From assembly GCA_024123955.1 (NCBI GenBank), contig CP099652.1:2480001-2544000 (forward strand): DNA of 64,000 bases, written 5' to 3'. The notes under the pieces are model-generated. The model ran no database searches and had not been told where the DNA came from. It saw only the letters and a list, made by a program, of their open reading frames with translations. Source of the stretch: Oxalobacteraceae bacterium OTU3CINTB1. GTDB lineage: Bacteria; Pseudomonadota; Gammaproteobacteria; Burkholderiales; Burkholderiaceae_D. A program made the translations under genes and the position numbers. This document shows positions 11,676 through 19,230 of this stretch, in pieces (within the stretch, counting starts at the first letter, position 1; every line of letters begins with the position of its first letter).

Positions 11676-13181
11676 ATGACTACACCTATTCCACAAGAGG
11701 CGTTCAATCTCGCACCGGCGTATGCCGAGGTGACGTTGATCATTGGCGCCTCGCTACTCCTGCTGGTGGACATGTTCCTGTCCGAGTCCAAGCGGTCGAT
11801 CACTTACGTGCTGTCGCTGGCGATCCTGGCCATTTTGGCCGGTATCACCTTCGCCGACTTCAGCGCCGGCACCACCGCGTACACCTTCAACGGCATGTAC
11901 GTCAACGATCCGATGGCGAACCTGCTCAAGCTGGCCACCTACGTGGCCGTCGCATTGACGCTGGTGTATTCGCGCCAGTACGTCACGCAGCGCGGCATGA
12001 TGAGCGGTAACCTGGGCGGCGAGTTCTACGTCCTGGCGCTGTTCGCGATGCTGGGCCAGATGGTCATGATCTCGGGCTCGAACTTCCTGACGATCTACCT
12101 GGGCGTCGAATTGATGTCGCTGTCGCTGTACGCGCTGGTCGCGCTGCGCCGCGATAACCACAAGGCCACCGAAGCGGCGATGAAGTACTTCATCCTTGGC
12201 GCGCTGGCATCCGGTTTCCTGTTGTACGGCATCTCGATGCTGTACGGCGCCACCGGCACGCTGGAAATCAGCAAAGTGGCCGCCGCCGTCGCAGCGGGCA
12301 CCATCAAGCCGACCATTCTGGTGTTCGGTATCGTGTTCCTGGTCGCCGGTCTGGCGTTCAAACTGGGCGCGGTGCCGTTCCACATGTGGGTACCGGACGT
12401 CTACGAAGGCTCGCCAACGGCAGTGACCCTGCTGTTGGGCGGCGCGCCGAAGATCGCCACCTTCGCGATCTGCATCCGCCTGCTGGTGGAAGGCCTGCTG
12501 CCGATGGCGTTCGACTGGCAGCAGATGCTGATGGTCCTGGCCGTGCTGTCGCTGGCCATCGGTAACCTGACCGCTATCGCCCAGACGAACCTGAAGCGCA
12601 TGCTGGCTTATTCGACCATCGCGCAAATCGGCTTCGTGCTGCTTGGCCTGCTGGCCGGCGTGGTCGGCACCACCGACCGCACCGGCATCGCCGCAGCTTA
12701 CAGCGCGTCGATGTACTACATCCTGACCTACGTGCTGACCACCGTCGGCAGCTTCGGCCTGTTGATGCTGTTGTCGCGTTCCGGCTTCGAAGCCGAAAAC
12801 CTGAACGACTTCAAAGGCCTGAGCAAGCGCAGTGGCTGGTTCGCGGTCGTCATGACGATCTTGATGTTCTCGCTGGCCGGCGTGCCGCCGATGATGGGCT
12901 TTGCCGCCAAGTTCTCGGTGCTGAGCGCCGTGCTGGGTACCGGCCAGATCTGGCTGACCGTGGTCGCGGTGATGTTCTCGCTGATCGGCGCGTTCTACTA
13001 CCTGCGCATCGTTAAACTGATGTGGTTCGACGAGCCGACCGACACGGCGCCTATCGTCGCCCATGGCGACATGAAGTTTGTCCTCAGCCTGAATGGTCTG
13101 GCCATCGTGGTCCTGGGCATCCTGCCAGGCCCGCTGCTGGCGATGTGCGTGAAGGCCATGCAAGCGACCCTCGCCACCTGA
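11676..13181 (+). CDS. nuoN: NADH-quinone oxidoreductase subunit N
   Basis: This is the third antiporter-like subunit (ND2-type), 501 residues. The conserved [17 protein letters not shown] segment and the [18 protein letters not shown] segment are both present. Its final A is the first base of the next start codon (TGATG), so the following small gene is coupled to the complex I operon. Confidence 0.97.
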   Translation: MTTPIPQEAFNLAPAYAEVTLIIGASLLLLVDMFLSESKRSITYVLSLAILAILAGITFADFSAGTTAYTFNGMYVNDPMANLLKLATYVAVALTLVYSRQYVTQRGMMSGNLGGEFYVLALFAMLGQMVMISGSNFLTIYLGVELMSLSLYALVALRRDNHKATEAAMKYFILGALASGFLLYGISMLYGATGTLEISKVAAAVAAGTIKPTILVFGIVFLVAGLAFKLGAVPFHMWVPDVYEGSPTAVTLLLGGAPKIATFAICIRLLVEGLLPMAFDWQQMLMVLAVLSLAIGNLTAIAQTNLKRMLAYSTIAQIGFVLLGLLAGVVGTTDRTGIAAAYSASMYYILTYVLTTVGSFGLLMLLSRSGFEAENLNDFKGLSKRSGWFAVVMTILMFSLAGVPPMMGFAAKFSVLSAVLGTGQIWLTVVAVMFSLIGAFYYLRIVKLMWFDEPTDTAPIVAHGDMKFVLSLNGLAIVVLGILPGPLLAMCVKAMQATLAT

Positions 13182-13486
13182 TGGATGTATCCGTCGCAAG
13201 CTGGTTGGTGATCGCGATAGCTATCGCGGCTGCCAACCTGCCTTTTTTCAACGACAAGGTATTCGCCCTGATTCCGGCCACGTGGCGGCGCAAGCCGCTG
13301 ATCATGCGGCTGATCGAAATGGTGGCGCTGTACCTTGTCGTTGGCTTCCTCGGCTTCGCCCTGGAAGGCCGCATCGGCACCCGCTTCCCCCAGACCTGGG
13401 AGTTCTACGCGATCTCCGGCTGTCTGTTCCTGGTTTTCGGCTTCCCCGGATTCATCGCGCGCTACCTGCGCAAGCACCGCGACTGA
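13181..13486 (+). CDS. DUF2818 family small membrane protein
   Basis: This 101-residue protein has three hydrophobic segments and a basic C-terminal end (RYLRKHRD). It resembles the DUF2818 family, which in betaproteobacteria is commonly the gene right after nuoN. The start at 13181 overlaps the nuoN stop by one base. A longer frame opens at 13022, but the extra residues lie inside nuoN. The function is unknown. The position suggests a role linked to complex I assembly or to the membrane arm, but that is inference from context only. Confidence 0.85.
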   Translation: MDVSVASWLVIAIAIAAANLPFFNDKVFALIPATWRRKPLIMRLIEMVALYLVVGFLGFALEGRIGTRFPQTWEFYAISGCLFLVFGFPGFIARYLRKHRD

Positions 13487-13516
13487 TACACTAGCGGCTT
13501 CAATCAAGGAGCCGAC

Positions 13517-14071
13517 ATGTCGACACTGACAGAAACCCGCATCGACGGTGCATTGGTCTACGACGGCCACTTCCTCAAAGTCCAACGCGACACCATAGAA
13601 CTCCCCGACGGCAAACGCACCGGCCGCGAATACATCCTGCATCCCGGCGCGGTGGTGATTTTGCCGCTACTCGACGACGGCAAGGTGCTGCTCGAGCGCC
13701 AGTACCGCTATCCGCTGCACGACGTGTTCATCGAATTCCCGGCCGGGAAAATCGATCCGGGCGAAGATCCGCTGGCCAGCGCCAAACGCGAGCTGGAAGA
13801 AGAAACCGGCTACACCGCCACCGACTGGCAGTTCGTCAGCAAGATCCACAACGCCATCGCCTATTCGGACGAACATTTGGACCTGTATCTGGCGCGCGGC
13901 TTGACGCTGGGTGAGCAAAAGCTGGACGACGGCGAGTTCCTCGAACTGTTCACCGCCACCATCGACGAACTGCTGCAATGGGTGCGCGAAGGTAAAGTCA
14001 CCGACGTCAAAACCATCATCGGCGCGTTCTGGCTCGATAAGCTGCGCGCCGGCGACTGGAAGCTGGACTAA
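13517..14071 (+). CDS. Nudix hydrolase, ADP-ribose pyrophosphatase type
   Basis: This 184-residue protein is a probable hydrolase of ADP-ribose or related nucleoside diphosphate sugars. The Nudix box lies around residues 77-99 and contains GKIDPGEDPL and RELEEETGY, which match G-x5-E-x7-R-E-x2-E-E-x-G. The preceding region, with VVILPLLDDGKVLLERQYRY, fits the NudF/ADPRP type. A clear ribosome site (AAGGAGCC) precedes the ATG. It lies close behind the DUF2818 gene, with a coupled secreted-protein gene four bases after it. Confidence 0.9.
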   Translation: MSTLTETRIDGALVYDGHFLKVQRDTIELPDGKRTGREYILHPGAVVILPLLDDGKVLLERQYRYPLHDVFIEFPAGKIDPGEDPLASAKRELEEETGYTATDWQFVSKIHNAIAYSDEHLDLYLARGLTLGEQKLDDGEFLELFTATIDELLQWVREGKVTDVKTIIGAFWLDKLRAGDWKLD

Positions 14072-14075
14072 AGAC

Positions 14076-14771
14076 ATGAAGCCGGCGGCGCTGATCCTGT
14101 TGTGCTGCGGCGCCGGCGCCGGCGTTACGCAGGCGGCCGAGCGCACGCCGTTCCAGATCCGCTGCGAGGACACGATCAGCAAAACCATCTCGGTGCTATC
14201 GACGAAGACCAATGGCTTCACGATTAACAACCAGCTGCCTTACCGCGCGTTGACGCTAAAAACCGGCAGCATCGACGGCCGTAGCGAAACCCTGGGCCTG
14301 ACCGTCACGCGCGCGCAGTATGCCGCTACGATGGGCGGGCCGATTTTGCAGGACAAGGTGAGCGGCTATGAATGCGTGGCGCCGCGCGTGGAGATCAAGT
14401 TGAACTACTCGCCGGTGCTGATTTATGTCGGCAACGAGTTCGTGCCCGGCAGCTGCGGCTACAACACGATCCTCGAGCATGAACAGCGCCACCTTAAAGC
14501 CTACATGGACAATCTGGCGCGGGTCGAAAAGGTGGTGCGCGATGCGCTGAACCGCCGCTTCGAAGGCAAGCCGTTGTACGCGCCGTCCGGCACCGCGCAA
14601 TCGGCGCTGCAGCACGAGATCAACAGCCAGTGGATGCCGTTTATTCAGGCCGAATTCGACAAAGGCAAGTCGGAGCAGGCTAAAATCGATACCCCCGCCG
14701 AATACGCGCGCCTGGCCGATACCTGCAATGGCGAGATCCGGGAAATCGTTCAGCGCAGGCGCAGAAGATAA
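14076..14771 (+). CDS. Secreted protein with HExxH motif, unknown function
   Basis: This 231-residue protein has an N-terminal signal peptide of about 20 residues (MKPAALILLCCGAGAGVTQA). The sequence NTILEHEQRHLKAYM near residue 135 contains HEQRH, which matches the HExxH zinc-binding signature, so a periplasmic zinc peptidase or peptidase-like fold is possible. Several cysteines could form disulfides. The ATG at 14076 was chosen because the longer frame from 13911 lies inside the Nudix gene. ispD begins 5 bp after the stop. I do not recognise the family with certainty. Confidence 0.7.
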   Translation: MKPAALILLCCGAGAGVTQAAERTPFQIRCEDTISKTISVLSTKTNGFTINNQLPYRALTLKTGSIDGRSETLGLTVTRAQYAATMGGPILQDKVSGYECVAPRVEIKLNYSPVLIYVGNEFVPGSCGYNTILEHEQRHLKAYMDNLARVEKVVRDALNRRFEGKPLYAPSGTAQSALQHEINSQWMPFIQAEFDKGKSEQAKIDTPAEYARLADTCNGEIREIVQRRRRR

Positions 14772-14776
14772 AGAAG

Positions 14777-15481
14777 ATGACAGCACACACCGATACACCG
14801 CGCTATTTCGCGCTGCTGCCCGCCGCCGGCGTCGGCGCGCGCATGGCGGCCGATGGACCCAAACAATACCTGACGGTCGGCGGCAAGCCGATGCTGCGCC
14901 ACGCCGTCGACGCCTTCCGCGCCAGCGATCTGGTGGCGCACGCCTACGTCGTCGTCAGCGCGGCGGACGGCCAGATCGACGCCGTGCTGCCACCGGACTT
15001 GGATGGTGTCACGGTGCTGCGCTGCGGCGGCGCCACGCGCATGGACACGGTGCTCAACGCCTTGCGCGCGCTGGACGGTATCGTGGCGGACGCGGATCTG
15101 ATCATGGTGCACGACGCAGCGCGTCCCGGCCTGACACCGGCGTTGATCGCCAAACTGATTGAAGGAGTTGGCGACTATGCCGCCGGCGGCCTGCTGGCGC
15201 TGCCCGTTGTCGACACCGTCAAGCGCAAGGCGGGCGCCGACGTCGCCACTGTGCCGCGCGACGGCCTGTGGTTGGCGCAGACGCCGCAGATGTTCAGCTA
15301 CGCGTTGCTGCTGCGGGCGCTGGGCGGCGCGCCGGACGCCAACGCCATCACCGACGACGCCAGCGCCGTCGAGATGCTGGGCATGTCGCCACGGCTGATC
15401 GAAGGCCACCCACGAAATTTGAAAGTCACGCTGCCGGCCGACATCCGCATCGCCGAGATGTATCTGGCCGCCGACGAATAA
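14777..15481 (+). CDS. ispD: 2-C-methyl-D-erythritol 4-phosphate cytidylyltransferase
   Basis: This enzyme transfers CMP from CTP to MEP in the non-mevalonate isoprenoid pathway and acts in the cytosol. The 234-residue protein has the nucleotide-binding N-terminus [20 protein letters not shown], in which the conserved Arg and Lys contact CTP, and the VHDAARP motif in mid-protein. The late segment ITDDASAVE is also typical. It is followed 13 bp later by ispF, the enzyme two steps on, as in many proteobacteria. Confidence 0.97.
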   Translation: MTAHTDTPRYFALLPAAGVGARMAADGPKQYLTVGGKPMLRHAVDAFRASDLVAHAYVVVSAADGQIDAVLPPDLDGVTVLRCGGATRMDTVLNALRALDGIVADADLIMVHDAARPGLTPALIAKLIEGVGDYAAGGLLALPVVDTVKRKAGADVATVPRDGLWLAQTPQMFSYALLLRALGGAPDANAITDDASAVEMLGMSPRLIEGHPRNLKVTLPADIRIAEMYLAADE

Positions 15482-15494
15482 CCAAGGAAACCAC

Positions 15495-15983
15495 ATGACC
15501 AAACTCCCGTTCCGCATCGGCCAGGGCTACGACTGCCACGCTTTGGTGGAAGGCCGCAAGCTGATCATCGGCGGCGTCGACATCCCGCACCACGTCGGCC
15601 TGCTTGGCCATTCGGACGCCGACGTGCTGCTGCACGCGATCACCGATTCGATCCTGGGCGCGGCCGCGCTGGGCGACATCGGCAAGCACTTTCCGGATAC
15701 GGACGTGCAGTTCAAGGGCGCCGATTCGCGCACCTTGTTGAAGGAAGCCGCGCGCCGCGTGGTGGCCACCGGCTACAGCGTCGGCAACGTCGATTGCACC
15801 ATCATCGCCCAGCGTCCGAAAATGGCGCCGCACATACAGTCCATGCGCGCCAACATCGCCGAAGATCTTGGTCTCGACATCAGCCAGGTCAACGTCAAGG
15901 CCAAGACCAATGAGAAGTTGGGTTATCTGGGCCGGGAAGAGGGCATCGCGGCCGAATCGATCGCGTTGCTGATATCTTCGTAA
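15495..15983 (+). CDS. ispF: 2-C-methyl-D-erythritol 2,4-cyclodiphosphate synthase
   Basis: This enzyme makes the cyclic diphosphate intermediate of the MEP pathway and works as a zinc-dependent trimer. The 162-residue protein shows the metal-binding GYDCHAL near the N-terminus and the [17 protein letters not shown] signature at residues of about 36-53. The [19 protein letters not shown] segment near the C-terminus is family-typical. The last 61 bases overlap the 3' end of an antitoxin-like gene on the other strand. Confidence 0.97.
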   Translation: MTKLPFRIGQGYDCHALVEGRKLIIGGVDIPHHVGLLGHSDADVLLHAITDSILGAAALGDIGKHFPDTDVQFKGADSRTLLKEAARRVVATGYSVGNVDCTIIAQRPKMAPHIQSMRANIAEDLGLDISQVNVKAKTNEKLGYLGREEGIAAESIALLISS

Positions 15984-16423
15984 AATAAAGTGAGCTGATT
16001 TTCCAGTACGCCGGCTGCCGTTTTTCGCGGTACTCCCGGAAAATCGCGCAGGAATTCTTCCATGGTTTTGCCGGCCAGAAGATAGTCGAACATGCGTTTG
16101 ATTGGCACACGCGTATTCTTAAATACCGGCATTCCGCCAAGAATGTCGGGTTCCATCTGCACCAGCGGCGTCTTTGATTTCATGGACGCCAGCACCTCTG
16201 GATCAAACGGATCGGTGGGCGAGGTGCGAGGCGGGATGACCCGGCCCTTGAACCGATGGACTGGCTCGGTGAAGTAGCGCGGGTCATATTCGGGACAATC
16301 CTCGTCGATTTCGATATCGTCGTAGTTGTGAGGCATCACATCCATCCAGCTAGCGGGCTCTTCGGATGAAGTGTCGTACTTCTCGTCGACTTGCCCGTCT
16401 AAAAGAGATGATTCGTATTTCAT
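15923..16423 (-). CDS. DUF433-type antitoxin with N-terminal extension
   Basis: This 166-residue protein is a likely antitoxin partner of the BrnT-like toxin upstream. The C-terminal 70 residues ([20 protein letters not shown], then [16 protein letters not shown]) match the DUF433 fold, a small winged-HTH-like domain common in antitoxins. The N-terminal ~90 residues are acidic, low in secondary-structure signal, and not recognised. The start at 16423 (ATGAAATACG) was chosen over an earlier in-frame codon because those residues lie inside the toxin gene. It overlaps the toxin by 74 bases and the 3' end of ispF by 61 bases. Confidence 0.75.
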   Translation of the reverse strand: MKYESSLLDGQVDEKYDTSSEEPASWMDVMPHNYDDIEIDEDCPEYDPRYFTEPVHRFKGRVIPPRTSPTDPFDPEVLASMKSKTPLVQMEPDILGGMPVFKNTRVPIKRMFDYLLAGKTMEEFLRDFPGVPRKTAAGVLENQLTLFYEDISNAIDSAAMPSSRPR

Positions 16424-16625
16424 CGTTTTGCTCCGTGTACGTAATGGAAACCACCCAGTTATGGAAAGATCCAATGGCGTTGTATCTGCGTTCGCTGTAG
16501 GTGAGGCTCGTATCTTCCGTTGAGTAACAATTATCTTCCAGCACAGCGGGCGCATCCGCAAAATCCAGCCCATGCTTGCGCAGGTTGCTTTTGCGTTTGG
16601 CCTCGTCCCAAGTGTAGGTGGTCAT
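16350..16625 (-). CDS. brnT: BrnT family toxin
   Basis: This 91-residue protein resembles BrnT, a RelE-fold ribonuclease toxin. The N-terminal signature WDEAKRKSNLRKHGLDFADA matches the family pattern, and the middle holds SERRYNAIGS and [21 protein letters not shown]. The start was set at the ATG at 16625, because residues upstream in frame read as hairpin and leader sequence. There is no strong ribosome site, so expression may be low or leaderless. The usual partner is BrnA, but here the overlapping downstream gene encodes a DUF433-type protein. Confidence 0.8.
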   Translation of the reverse strand: MTTYTWDEAKRKSNLRKHGLDFADAPAVLEDNCYSTEDTSLTYSERRYNAIGSFHNWVVSITYTEQNDEIRIISFRRASRREVRHFIRRAR

Positions 16626-16639
16626 GTTCAGTGTAGTAG

Positions 16640-16658
16640 CTTGAGGATATCCTTCAAG
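16640..16658. promoter_or_regulatory. Candidate toxin-antitoxin operator (near-palindrome)
   Basis: The sequence CTTGAGGATATCCTTCAAG is close to a perfect palindrome, with GGATATCC at its centre and CTTGA/TCAAG arms. It lies 15-33 bases upstream of the brnT start. Type II toxin-antitoxin operons usually repress themselves from such a site. Assignment as the operator is inference. Confidence 0.4.
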
Positions 16659-16669
16659 CGGCACTGAAT

Positions 16670-16719
16670 AAAAAAAGCCAGGCTGCCAGGACGTCTCTCG
16701 ACATCCTGCGCCCGGCTTT
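16670..16719 (-). terminator. Terminator-like hairpin upstream of brnT
   Basis: Read on the minus strand, arms beginning AAAGCCGGGC and ending GCCTGGCTTT form an imperfect long hairpin followed by seven T residues, the layout of a rho-independent terminator. It lies about 45 bases upstream of brnT on the same strand, with no gene of that strand directly before it. It could insulate brnT from read-through or act as an attenuator. Confidence 0.5.
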
Positions 16720-16808
16720 CTCATCGGTCCTTCGACCGGATCAATGGTGTGTGTTTATTGTCATGCTTGCGGAAAACGATCTGCTACCATGGCGGTTTTT
16801 CAGCAAGG

Positions 16809-17117
16809 ATGACCATGGCGCGCGATATATATGCTTACCGGCAGGTGGCGGTGCACTCGGTGCAGCGTGGGGGCGCGGTTGAAATTCATCCGGTGCCGGG
16901 ACAGGCTTTCTCGCCGGAGCTGGCGGTGCAGTGCTCGCGGCGGATGAGCGATACGTCCTTGTATCCGCTGGGGACTTGCTTTTTGCTGGATGCCAAGTTG
17001 ACTGATCGTCAGGGGGGCACGCCGTATCTTTTCGCTTGGCACGGCGATGACATCAAGGTGTTGTCGGCCAAGGAGACCAAGGCCTTTTTGGCGGAGTTCA
17101 GGCGTGGCAGGATTTAG
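16809..17117 (+). CDS. Hypothetical protein, 102 aa
   Basis: This small protein has no signal peptide and no recognised domain. It contains alternating hydrophobic stretches (YLFAWHGDDIKVLS) and a basic C-terminal end (FRRGRI). The start at 16809 follows a CAAGG ribosome-site-like sequence; an alternative in-frame ATG lies two codons later, and an earlier frame opening at 16749 lacks a ribosome site. Two strong hairpins follow the stop immediately. Coding status is supported by the codon pattern only. Confidence 0.55.
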   Translation: MTMARDIYAYRQVAVHSVQRGGAVEIHPVPGQAFSPELAVQCSRRMSDTSLYPLGTCFLLDAKLTDRQGGTPYLFAWHGDDIKVLSAKETKAFLAEFRRGRI

Positions 17118-17123
17118 GTGGGA

Positions 17124-17181
17124 ATGCATGCGCCGCCGACGGCGCATGCATGGCGGATTACGCGCTGCGCGCTAATCCGCC
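17124..17181. repeat. Tandem inverted repeats between convergent genes
   Basis: Two hairpins sit back to back. The first (17124-17151) is a perfect 12-bp inverted repeat, ATGCATGCGCCG, with a 4-base loop. The second (17152-17181) has arms GGCGGATTA...TAATCCGCC with inner GCGC pairing and one bulge. The second resembles dispersed GCGGATTA/TAATCCGC intergenic elements seen in many proteobacteria. They separate the hypothetical gene from the convergent MFS gene and may act as a bidirectional terminator. Confidence 0.75.
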
Positions 17182-17215
17182 CTACGTGTTTCCTGATTTT
17201 CGCATCGGCATGTGG

Positions 17216-18469
17216 TCAGTGCACGGCGTGCAGTTTGCCTGACGGCTTGCCGTCGTCCTCGCCCCACTTGGCGATGACCGCCGCCATCGCCACGGCGAAT
17301 ACGCCGCCGACCACCATCGCGCTCGATACGCCCAGATGGTCGACCGTCACGCCACCGACCAGCGCGCCGCTGGCCAGCGAGATCTGCGCGGTGGCGACGA
17401 ACACGGCGCCGCCACTTTCCATCGCATCGGGTGCGGCGCGGAACATCCACGTCTGCACAGAGATCGGCATCATGCCGAAGGCCAGGCCCCAGATCACGAT
17501 CAGCGCCGTGGCGCCCAGCAGCGAGGTACCGATCAGCGGCAGCGCGGCTGCCGACAGACCCATCACCAGGCCGGTGACGATCATCGACATGCGCACGCTG
17601 CGCGCCACGGTCCATCCGCCGATCAGGTTGCCGACGAAGCCGGCCGCGCCATAGGTCAGCAGCAGGGCGCTGATGGTGGTCGCGTTCAGGTCGACAACTT
17701 GGCTCAGGAATGGTGTGACATAGGTGTAGGCGGCGAATTGGCCGATGAAGATCAGCAAGGTGGCCAGCATGCCGAGACGCGCCTTCTTCACGCGCAGCAG
17801 CGCCGGCAGTTGCGCGAACGTCAGCGACTGCGTCGTCGGCAGGCGGGGCAGCAGCCACATCTGCGTCAGCAGCACCAGCACGGCGACCGCACCGGCCGCG
17901 TGGAAGGCCACGCGCCAGCCGACCAGTTCACCGATCAGCGCGCCGGCCGGTACGCCGGCCACCGTGCCCAGCGAGATGCCGGCGAAGATGATCGAGGTCG
18001 CCCGCGTCGCATATTCGGGCGGCACCAGCCGGTTGCCCAGCGCACCGCCGATGGCCCAGAAGCCGCCGACGCCAATGCCGAGCAGGGCGCGGCCGATCAG
18101 AATCACGATGAACGAATCCGACAACGCCACCATCAGATTGGAAACGATCAGGGTGGCCGTCAGCCCCCAGATTACATAGCGGCGGTCGGTCTTGCCGACG
18201 CCGATGGTCACCAGAATGGCGGCAAACGCGGCCACGATGCCGGGGATGGTGACCATCATGCCGGCCATGCCTTCGGTGACCTTCAGCTCGGCGGCGATCG
18301 ACGGCAGCAGGCCGACCGGGAGGAATTCCGTCGTCACGAGCGCGAACGAGCCGACGGCGACGGAAAGCACGGCCAGCCAGGCGGCGCGGGTGGGGGCGGT
18401 GGCGGCCGGCAGTGACGCCGACGCCTCGCCAGCAGGCGGCAAGGCCTGTGCGGTGGAGGTAGATTGCAT
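17216..18469 (-). CDS. MFS transporter, AraJ/YdhP-like efflux type
   Basis: This 417-residue inner-membrane protein has about 12 hydrophobic helices and the MFS pattern of two six-helix halves. Motifs such as LVTTEFLPVGLLPSIAAEL in helix 1 and GRALLGIGVGGFWAIGGAL in helix 4 fit the drug-efflux DHA1 group related to AraJ, YdhP and Bcr. The substrate is unknown. The start at 18469 was preferred over 18523 because a TTGACA/CATTAT promoter predicts transcription from about 18515, downstream of the longer start. It is divergent from a TetR gene, which is the likely repressor. Confidence 0.85.
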   Translation of the reverse strand: MQSTSTAQALPPAGEASASLPAATAPTRAAWLAVLSVAVGSFALVTTEFLPVGLLPSIAAELKVTEGMAGMMVTIPGIVAAFAAILVTIGVGKTDRRYVIWGLTATLIVSNLMVALSDSFIVILIGRALLGIGVGGFWAIGGALGNRLVPPEYATRATSIIFAGISLGTVAGVPAGALIGELVGWRVAFHAAGAVAVLVLLTQMWLLPRLPTTQSLTFAQLPALLRVKKARLGMLATLLIFIGQFAAYTYVTPFLSQVVDLNATTISALLLTYGAAGFVGNLIGGWTVARSVRMSMIVTGLVMGLSAAALPLIGTSLLGATALIVIWGLAFGMMPISVQTWMFRAAPDAMESGGAVFVATAQISLASGALVGGVTVDHLGVSSAMVVGGVFAVAMAAVIAKWGEDDGKPSGKLHAVH

Positions 18470-18509
18470 GGAATAGTCCCAGGTTGAAGTAAAAATGCTT
18501 GAGTTTTTT

Positions 18510-18571
18510 ACTGATCGGTTCATAATGACGGTTGGAGATCACGTTGTCAATATAATTTTTAACCGATCGGT
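18510..18571. promoter_or_regulatory. Divergent promoters with two TetR-type operator copies
   Basis: ACTGATCGGTT at 18510-18520 and AACCGATCGGT at 18561-18571 are inverted copies of one near-palindrome whose core, ACCGATCGGT, is self-complementary. On the minus strand, TTGACA (18550-18545) and CATTAT (18527-18522) are 17 bp apart and place the MFS transcript start inside the first copy. On the plus strand, TATAAT (18551-18556) places the tetR start next to the second copy, which touches the tetR ATG. Repression of both genes by the TetR product is inferred. Confidence 0.7.
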
Positions 18572-19180
18572 ATGAAAGAATCTACTGCAGCAGCCCGCAA
18601 GACGGGCCGTCCGCGCACTTTCGATGCTGAAACCGCGCTGGACAAAGCGATGAAGGTGTTCTGGGAGAAGGGTTACGAGGGTAGCTCGCTGCCGGAACTG
18701 ACCGAGGCGATGGGCATGAACCGGCCCAGCTTGTACGCCGTGTTCGGCAACAAGGAAAACCTGTTCCGCCTGGCGCTGGACCGGTATGGGGCGACGCACG
18801 ACCCGCTGTTCAACGCGGCGTTGAAAGAGCCGACCGCGCGCGCCGTGGTTGAGCATTTCTTGCGGGGCAATGCCGATGCGCAGACCGAGACCGACAAGCC
18901 GCACGGCTGCCTGGTGATCAACGGCGCGTTGGCGTGCAGCGACGATGCGCTGCCTATCCGTAATTCACTGATCGAGCGCCGGGCGGCGAGCGAGGAAAAG
19001 CTGCGCGAGCGTTTCGAGCGGGCCAAGGTCGATGGCGATTTGCCGGCCGACAGCTGCTCGGGGCAGATGGCGCGCTATGTGATGACGGTGTCGAACGGCA
19101 TGGCGGTGCAAGCCGCCGCCGGTGCGACACGCGAACAGTTGCAGGGCGTGGTCGATCAGGTGTTGCGCGGTTGGCCGTGA
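18572..19180 (+). CDS. TetR family transcriptional regulator
   Basis: This 202-residue protein has an N-terminal TetR helix-turn-helix (DKAMKVFWEKGYEGSSLPEL, then TEAMGMNRPSLYAVFGNKENLF, residues ~25-65) and a helical ligand domain typical of the AcrR/YcdC-like TetR_C group. It probably represses itself and the divergent MFS gene through the paired ACCGATCGGT sites. Its ATG directly follows the operator with only about nine leader bases and no ribosome site, so translation may be leaderless. An IS481 element lies just downstream and has split the hairpin that probably ended this transcript. Confidence 0.9.
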   Translation: MKESTAAARKTGRPRTFDAETALDKAMKVFWEKGYEGSSLPELTEAMGMNRPSLYAVFGNKENLFRLALDRYGATHDPLFNAALKEPTARAVVEHFLRGNADAQTETDKPHGCLVINGALACSDDALPIRNSLIERRAASEEKLRERFERAKVDGDLPADSCSGQMARYVMTVSNGMAVQAAAGATREQLQGVVDQVLRGWP

Positions 19181-19230
19181 TGCCAGCGTTTAACCCGCAC
19201 AGCGGCATACATGGGGTCGTACCCGATGGG

